From positions 107,956,382 to 108,020,381 of the forward strand of contig NC_035435.2 of NCBI RefSeq assembly GCF_002127325.2: a stretch of DNA of 64,000 nucleotides, in the 5' to 3' direction. The notes beneath the pieces were generated by a model. That model searched no databases and was not told where the DNA came from. It was given only the letters and a program-made list of their open reading frames with translations. Each line of letters opens with the position of its first letter. Within the stretch, counting starts at the first letter, position 1. Source of the DNA: Helianthus annuus (taxonomy: Eukaryota; Streptophyta; Magnoliopsida; Asterales; Asteraceae). Made by a program: the position numbers and the translations under genes. Of this stretch, positions 57,701 through 64,000 are shown one piece after another.

Positions 57701-58467
57701 ATTTACTTTGAATGTCTTCTTCAGTTCCAACTCGTGACTTTCAAGTCTCTCAATCAACAAATCCACAGTAAGATCTTTCGGCAAGATAGTGTTTTTTAGC
57801 ATGAGAGCATAATATCTCCAATCCATCTCGTCTGGTAATGAATCAAACAATTTGTCTACTAGCTCATCGTTAGAATACGTAATTTCATGTCTAGCTAGCT
57901 CTAGTTTCAAATGCCCAAACCTCTCGATCATCTTTGACACTGATTCATTCTTTAAACAGCCAAACATATCAAACTCTTTCCTAAGAAGTTTCTTTTTACT
58001 TTTCACAATTTCAGCACTTCCTAGACATTTTGTTTCAAGCTTTTTCCAGAGATCTTTTGCATTTGAATAATCGATCAATGAGATTATGTCTTCCCGGACG
58101 GACTGAAATAACAATGCCACACATTTTTGCTCAGCCACAAATGATTCAATCTCCTCAACTGATGTTAAAGTTTCACCATTTTTGTTTCCATTGTGATAAC
58201 CGTTTTTCAAACTCTTCCAGCTGGGAAATGCGAATGCCATCAACCAATCTTCAAACTTTCTTGACCACCGACTATATTCCTCGATAGCCATTAGCTTTGG
58301 AGGTTTATTGAAGGTTCCAAAGGCACTTTGAGATTCCCAAGCTTCCATTATCTTTTTCTTCACATTTGGCGGGTTCTCATTCGCATTGCTAACGAAGTAT
58401 CATCGTTTCCAGAATTTCCAGTGAATGCGTACATGTCGCTAAACGGGTTCAAGAAAATGTCATCCAT
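54738..58467 (-). pseudogene. gag: Large Sirevirus-like gag with two zinc knuckles and a coiled coil (element E)
   Basis: The likely start is ATG 58467 (MDDIFLNPFSDMYAF), but a frameshift near 58385-58400 separates it from the main frame that begins around 58363. The N-terminal part has a DUF4219/UBN2-like pattern (EEYSRWSRKFEDWLMAF, LFDSLPDEMDWRYYAL). A CCHC knuckle CFKCKQKGHFKREC is about 400 residues in, followed by a Lys/Glu-rich stretch. A TGA at 56276-56278 interrupts the frame, then a long heptad-rich coiled coil follows (to about 56000). A frameshift near 55940 leads into the last ~400 codons, with a second knuckle, CFRCNQVGHIARKC. Three or more lesions make it dead. This is clearly longer than an ordinary Copia gag. 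Confidence 0.82.
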
Positions 58468-58535
58468 CTTGAATATACCTGCAAAATCAGCAAATACTTA
58501 GAAAAATTTTCGAAATTTTGAAAAACAGTGACAAA

Positions 58536-58834
58536 TGAGCGAAATCACCAATTTGTGACAAATAAGTGAAATCAGTCAATGACTGATAAGCGAAATCGCA
58601 GTATGTTGACACAAAAGCGAAATAGCACTTTGACTGAAAAGCGAAATCAGATAGGTTCCTATGAGCGAAATCTGATTGTATCAATGAGTGAAATCAGATG
58701 AATGTCACAAGAGCGAAATCAACAGTGTCCCTATGAGCGAAATCAGGGATGTTCTAAGAGCGAAATAGGCAATTACAAGTCCGTATGAGCGAAATCAACC
58801 ACAATCCTTCGATGTCCGAATAAGCGAAATCAGG
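58536..58834 (-). repeat. Array of about 12 TGATTTCGCT-type motifs in the leader of element E
   Basis: On the plus strand the word AGCGAAATCA or close variants recurs about every 23-35 bases, with unrelated spacers. The same word is in both LTRs of E. The array lies between the primer-binding site and gag. The open frame at 58487-58684 only reflects this repeat. Confidence 0.85.
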
Positions 58835-59040
58835 TTTTTAGTATATTTTCACCATTTTTAAGCCGTATTTTAACCTGCTTCTTTCTAGGGTTTGTTATTA
58901 CTATGTTTTACACGTTATATTCAAAATTCAGGCCATTTCAACCATAGAAACCAGTTCAAATCGAAAAAGTATGAGAGAAAGTGAGTAGAAGTAAGAGAAT
59001 TCGGTAGAATCAAGCTGTAGTAGTATGAACTCCTCGTCCT

Positions 59041-59054
59041 GAGCTCTGATACCA
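59041..59054 (-). other. Primer-binding site of element E
   Basis: TGGTATCAGAGCTC on the minus strand, two bases from the LTR end: tRNA-Met type. Confidence 0.88.
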
Positions 59055-59056
59055 CT

Positions 59057-59517
59057 TGATGGACCGTTCTATGACGCGAAAAGTCAGTTAAGGCAGTTCA
59101 TCTTTGCGTATAAAGGCGGAATCAATGTACACAAAGTAACAACAGCTTTTCCTCTTTAATTCCTTCTCTGTTGATGCTTTCTGAATGCAATTTGACAGAG
59201 TTTCGTTACAAAGCATATGACTAGGTTTCGCTCCAAGTTACAGACTGAATTCACACATCAGGTATATATAGGTCTGCTGATTTCGCTTATATGACAGTCC
59301 ATATAAGCGAAACCCCATGTGAACTTATAAGCGAAACCACCTAGGAACTATAAGAGCGAAACCTTAATGACCCTAAAAGCAAAATCACTTCTAAACTATG
59401 TTCATATAAGCGAAACCTCTATAATAAACCCTAATCTTGATTTCCAAGCTCCAATCTAACTTATCTTGACCTAAGACTCAATGCATACGTAGTCAACAGA
59501 CATTCCGTGCACCAACA
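59057..59517 (-). repeat. 5' LTR of element E (461 bp)
   Basis: Same length as 19054-19514 with nine substitutions and no indel. This is the promoter-bearing copy, adjacent to the primer-binding site. Confidence 0.95.
59263..59270 (-). promoter_or_regulatory. TATA box in the 5' LTR of element E
   Basis: TATATATA on the minus strand, just downstream of the AGCGAAA-rich part of U3. The other LTR has a weaker version (TATATA, near 19262). Confidence 0.5.
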
Positions 59518-59984
59518 ATGGTAAAAAGGGCGAAATGGTAGTTTAGTCATGAAATGACATATGTAAAACGAGTTTTCAAATGGCTACTTTATAAGTAGCC
59601 TAAACGAATAAAAAGGGTAAAACGGTGATTTAGTCACATATAAATGAATAAAAGTTGAAGCTTTAAATGACGCCAAGTGGCATAAACTATGTTGGGTTAA
59701 ACGCGTAAGAAACGGGTTAAGGCGACATAACTAAATGGTAAGAAACCCGAAGTGAGTTACTTAAGGAAATGGTGAGTAAATACCATTCAATTTAAGCGCA
59801 AAATGTTCGGTCGTTTAGACCAAACGGGTTAAATGGTAATTTTGATACCATTTGACAAACATTGACTAATAAGTGCTTGTCAAGTCTTATGCTCACAGGA
59901 TAAAATGGTTTATGAATTAGCGATTCTATGAATTAGCATATTATGGAGGCAAGGTATTAAAACGGGTCAATATGTTGACCCGAG

Positions 59985-61266
59985 TGACGTGACCGTGTCG
60001 TCCCGATCAGTCAAAAACCCAATTAAACCTAGGTAGCTAGGGTAAGTCGGGTATCGTATCCACGAAGAGCATGTGGTCAGTATCAAACTAGTTGTTCGAT
60101 TAGCCAAAGTTATTTACAAACAAATATGCAAAATAATTACGAAGCTTGCTAATTTTTATTTTTAGTTTGTTTAGAAAAATTATTAGAAATCACTAATTAG
60201 AATGAGTAAAAAGAACAAGTTAGAGACAAGGGTCACACCCGGTTCGACAACTGCAAGACCTAGGGTTTCTACATGTTAGATTTAATTTAGTTGCATTTGA
60301 TTATTAACGGATTTAGTATTACGTGGCTTAGGTGTCAAGAGCTATCAACGTCATAGACAATGGACCGCACTACACTTCGTTACCAAGAACATGTAAATCC
60401 TAACCTATAGCAAGGCATAATTGCACATATTCATTTCACAAAGTCAAATTTAATACTCATTCGACAATTCATGAATCCAATACAAATGCAAGACAATTGA
60501 TATAAGTTTCAAATAGTTAAATACAACTAGTCACAAATTAAATCATAAACAAAATATTGAAACCCTAGAATTCTTACAAAGTCTACACCGGGGTGAAACC
60601 CTAGAAGATTAGCCGCGCATATCGGTTGTGATCCTTGAAACCCTCACGTGATTTTGTTGGAAGCTCCTTGTGTGTCTTCCTATGTCGGCTGCTTCCTAGT
60701 AACCCTCCGTTTTTTCCCCAGAGGAATGGAGCCCCAAAATTCTCATGTTTGTTGCCCATTTCCTGATTGATGAAGCCCACTAAGTATATTTATGAGGGCT
60801 GCCCAAAATTTCGAATAAAATGGAGCCCACGAAGTAGTTGATGGCTGCTAATAAAATCGAGATATTATGATGATATATATCCCTCGAATCAAGAGCCCAA
60901 CCTTCTAATATATGGCTGCTTCTTTCGTGAATATATGAGCTCCACTTCCAAGATGTGTATATATTAAAGTTGCTTCCAAAAGTCTACTTTTTTTTTTCTT
61001 TTTCAATGTTCACGTGATTGTTGTCATGTGAATGGCACAATTATAATCATTTATTCAATAAACTAATGGTGACCTCCAAGTGCCTTGTTTCTTTTCTTTA
61101 AACCGTAAGTCACGATTTATACCCGTTAATTCCTCGAATTAAGCAATTAACCTGCAAAACCACAATTTCTTGTAGTTATCTTATTCGACGCATATAATCA
61201 CTTGAAACACATTAAAACACGTAATATAATACACATTAAGGCTCGGGTTTCACACTCTCCATCACA
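59985..61266 (-). repeat. Probable 3' LTR of element H
   Basis: The right end (CCATCACA at 61266) abuts a GTGTGGGGA polypurine tract. The left end is near TGACGTGACCGTGTCG (59985-59990). Inside, GGGTATCGTATCCACGAAGAG and its surroundings resemble the terminal part of many plant Gypsy LTRs. The exact left base is uncertain. Confidence 0.5.
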
Positions 61267-63181
61267 TCCCCACACTTGTCGTTTGCTTGCCCTCAAGCAA
61301 ATCTGTCTTTCACTTTCACGTGGGTCGAACGAGAAACACTATTCCCATTCCCGAGACAAAGGTTAAGGTCTAATGTCATATCCGGTTCAAACTTTTTTAC
61401 AATTTACGAAATATTTATCGGAATAGGAATAATCACATATAAAATGGTTATCCAAGATTAAGCCGCCCGTAAAACTAACAAGTCATGCACATCCCTCACA
61501 ATGTTCTCTACACTCGGTTTAAAATTGGCTAATAGTTGATGCATTAGCGCTTTTGAAATAATCACTCAACCCGATTAGAACACGTACCCGCATAAGCTTG
61601 CAACTCAATCGTTCTCCACCACCGAACACAAATACTAAGAACAAGTCATAAGGTCTTTGGAGGGTTGTAACGGGGCTAGGTTAAGGGTATGGAATAGGAT
61701 TTTTTTTAAGGGGCTAAGGTGATGAAAAATTCGATTTTTATTACAAACGACTACTCTAAACAAAACTAAACTATAAACATCAACTACAAGGCAACAACTT
61801 TCGCCTTTTATTCAATAACTACTACACACACATTTTTTTTTTTTTTGCTTTTCTCAATGCTTTATCATTCTCTCTTTTTTTTCGCAACATTTTCTGAATT
61901 TTTTTTTTTTGATTTTTTTTTTCGCAAAATGTAAAGCACAACTATACAAATAAATAGACCTACAATCGAATTTTCATCACACGGGTTTAAAAGAAAAGGT
62001 TTAAGGTTATGGGCTAAAGGGGTTGACAAACGAAAGGATTAGGCTCAAAGTGGGCTACTAGGGAATAATTTTTGGGTAAGGATATATAAATGGTTTTAAA
62101 GAAAAAGGTTCACCTAATGCCTTAATCATTCTCGTGCTTGTATTCGGTCTATGGTCTCAAATGTATCAAAAGTTGCAAGTTCTACGATATATGACTAATG
62201 GTCCACTCAAACAAAGAAACATAAATATATAATTCTATGATGTAAAAGTGGCTCAAAACCTCACATATATAAAGGGTATGGTATGTGACATGCATGATGT
62301 GTTAGTTTCTTAGGCGAATTATTCCCAAATAACCACCCGCTAAATACCCGTCATGCTATTAATTTGAACTTGACCGTGACAAAAGACCAAATGGGTTGTG
62401 ACATCCCTCGTTGACTTGGTTACTTGTGCTTTTGAGATTGCTTTGAAAACAAGACATTTTTGAAAAATTTTTGAAATTTTCCCCCATCCCCACACTTGAG
62501 GTAAACATTGTCCTCAATGTGTAGTGTTTAAATGAACGGGTCAAAATCGAAAATTTTTACTACTCCCCCATCCCCACACTTGAGGTACATATTGTCCTCA
62601 ATGTGTAGGAACTAGAGTTTTTAAAACGCACAAGGGATGTGACACGGCTAACCTCCCCAAAATATCACCCCGGAAAATAAAATACAATTTACAATCCACT
62701 TATTTGCTAACTAAAAATCAAAAGTAAAAAGAAACGTATGCACCTGATTTTTGAGCTCATTCCTCGTGTGCTCTTCTTCTCTTCAAGAAAGTGGTTGTCC
62801 CACGAACCCAATGTACCTACAAATCTTAATCCTTGTGTAGAAGCATGCTTCTCACAACCATCAAAATTTGTTAGTTACCTAGTTCTACCACTTTTATGAA
62901 ATTATTACCAAGTCATACTTTATTTTACTTTGATTTATGTGGAAAAATAATTTACAACAACAACAATCCTAACTCACTTTCGTAGGAATCACGACGGCAT
63001 TTAGCATATGCACGCAAGCCCTTTAAACCTCCCGATAGCTCGGGAGGACGAGTCGGTCTCGTGAGGGTTATATAGGGAACACACCCACAAAGTTCATTTA
63101 ACTAAGAAAAGAAAAAAAATAAAAATAAAAATAAAACGAACAATAGTACAAACTCTACAAAAATTATACCTGATTTGCCTC
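61267..63181 (-). other. Non-coding 3' region of element H
   Basis: Holds long T runs (61830-61925), the main polypurine tract (61267-61281) and two 44-45 bp modules at 62481-62524 and 62564-62608, each with CATCCCCACACTTGAGGTA and ATTGTCCTCAATGTGTAG. No coding frame of note. Confidence 0.6.
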
Positions 63182-64000
63182 TCATGGTGGTCGAAGTGCA
63201 CATTTGCCTACCGAGTTGCCTACATACGCTCGGTATTTGGCATGCCGAATCCATACTCTTTTTATTATATTCGGCATACACAATGTACAACTTCGGGGTC
63301 GTCTCTTAACAACATGGCCAATGTCTTTCAACGCCACCTTTCGAATCCTTATGCCCGAAACCGCATCCCCAACTTTGTTGGTTGGAGTGATAAGTTTGGG
63401 AGAAGGGTGAATATGAATGTGAGCTTCTTTCGAATCCGATTTGTCTTGTGGTGTCATGTCTTCTGCTCGGTTCAAACATTCAACTTCTTGCTCCGAAAGA
63501 TCTCTAACCTCTTCCACCACATCACCATCCACCATTGTACCATTAGCCAAAACCTCCCGCTCGCGTTTAATTTGGCTATTTCCTCCGCTAATTGACCCAC
63601 TTGCACCACCAATGCTTCATGGGCTTTATCCCTTACTTCAAACTCTTTCTTTATTTCGGCTTTGAACTCTTGATGTGAATTAGTAAGAGCTTGATGTGAA
63701 TTAGTAAGAGCACTCATAGCATTCATGATGGCATCGAGCTTGGAACTTATTGAATCTTGAGGTTCCTCGGATGCTGGTTGAGAGTATTCATTATAACAAT
63801 CATCATACTCCTCCCGGTAACTCGAGAAACGTGGCAATTCGGGTTCGTGGTAGTATTCTTGATAATGTGGTGGTGGTGGATTATCATATGGATAATATGA
63901 GGATGGACCACTGAAATCTTCATAATCCGCCCTCCTATATTCAAACAATCCGTTGAGGTAGTCTTCCCGTTCCTTGTTGGCTTGAACTTTTTCGTAGAAA
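63182..64000 (-). pseudogene. gag: Gag-like frame of element H, partial at the right edge
   Basis: The frame enters from the right edge (KVQANKEREDYLNGLFEYRR...). An acidic/Tyr/Pro-rich stretch (PYDNPPPPHYQEYYHEPELP) is followed by a helical segment with a duplicated ALTNSHQ and EALVVQVGQLAEEIAKL, which resembles the end of Athila/Tat-type gag (VQVGQLA...). A frame change near 63550 leads to a second part ending RAYVGNSVGKCALRPP and a stop at 63182. I do not recognise the second part. No protease or RT follows. Confidence 0.6.

Larger units (their letters stand above)
19054..59517 (-). mobile_element. Ty1/Copia retrotransposon, SIRE/Maximus-like (element E), interrupted by element F
   Basis: LTRs of exactly 461 bp at both ends, flanked by the 5-bp duplication ATGGT (19049-19053 and 59518-59522). 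On the minus strand: LTR, primer-binding site, leader with a motif array, large gag, protease, integrase, RT, RNase H, ~1.6 kb of non-coding DNA, polypurine tract, LTR. Removing the insertion leaves about 10.5 kb. A long gag with a coiled coil, repeated polypurine tracts and palindromic LTR words fit the Sirevirus (SIRE/Maximus) lineage; I am less sure of lineage than of superfamily. I count nine differences between the LTRs (about 98% identity). Confidence 0.93.
59985..64000 (-). mobile_element. Gypsy-type element with gag but no pol (element H), 3' part
   Basis: On the minus strand from the right edge: gag-like frame (to 63182), ~1.9 kb of non-coding DNA with poly-T runs and two polypurine-tract-like modules, then AAGTGTGGGGATG and an LTR. 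No protease, RT or integrase lies between gag and the LTR. The non-coding signals resemble Athila/Tat-type elements. The 5' LTR is outside the window, so ends and target duplication could not be verified. Confidence 0.65.

Noticed and set aside
58487..58684. 65-codon frame rich in DFA(H/Y) words
   Set aside because: Direct translation of the TGATTTCGCT motif array in the leader of E.

Overview
The window reads as repeat-dense intergenic DNA of a flowering plant. I found no host protein-coding gene. Nearly everything that can be assigned is LTR retrotransposon, mostly Ty3/Gypsy chromovirus (Tekay/Del-like: long LTRs, gag-pol with a C-terminal chromodomain-like end) and Ty1/Copia, plus two small hAT-type DNA transposons. 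The families look like those of eudicots such as Asteraceae, but nothing here fixes the species.

Layout. 1-11524: a Ty1/Copia element on the minus strand (element D; it runs off the left edge), split inside its integrase by a chromovirus (element A, 1228-9342, target duplication GATTT). 11525-19048: old unassigned DNA holding an 814-bp hAT element (13240-14053), a 339-bp hAT MITE (15266-15604) and three diverged tandem copies of a ~0.55-kb unit (17071-18705). 19054-59517: a four-level nest. A SIRE-like Copia element (E, TSD ATGGT) contains chromovirus F (23343-53326, TSD GATAT); F contains G, the same family in opposite orientation (32330-48684, TSD TAAAC, inserted in F's ORF1); the 5' LTR of G contains a deleted chromovirus B (34279-38929, TSD GATAC). 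59985-64000: the 3' part of another Gypsy-type element (H, minus strand) with a gag-like frame followed directly by non-coding 3' sequence and an LTR, with no pol.

All copies look inactive: stops, frameshifts or deletions were found in every pol. LTR pairs are still about 98-99% identical where I compared them, so the insertions are recent on a plant scale.

The most interesting signal is in family F/G. These chromoviruses have ~3.15-3.33 kb LTRs and carry, between the primer-binding site and gag, an extra proline/glutamine-rich ORF of about 411 codons ending in a short basic helix-like tail. A TATA box and a strong 5' splice-site match lie in the LTR, and good 3' splice-site matches lie just before the ORF1 start and, in G, just before gag. 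Six or so copies of a 14-bp motif lie between ORF1 and gag. A duplicated inverted-repeat module occurs in the LTRs or leaders of all the chromoviruses here (A, B, F, G) but is built from different words in different families. Because G sits in F in reverse, the locus also forms a multi-kilobase inverted repeat that could yield double-stranded RNA.
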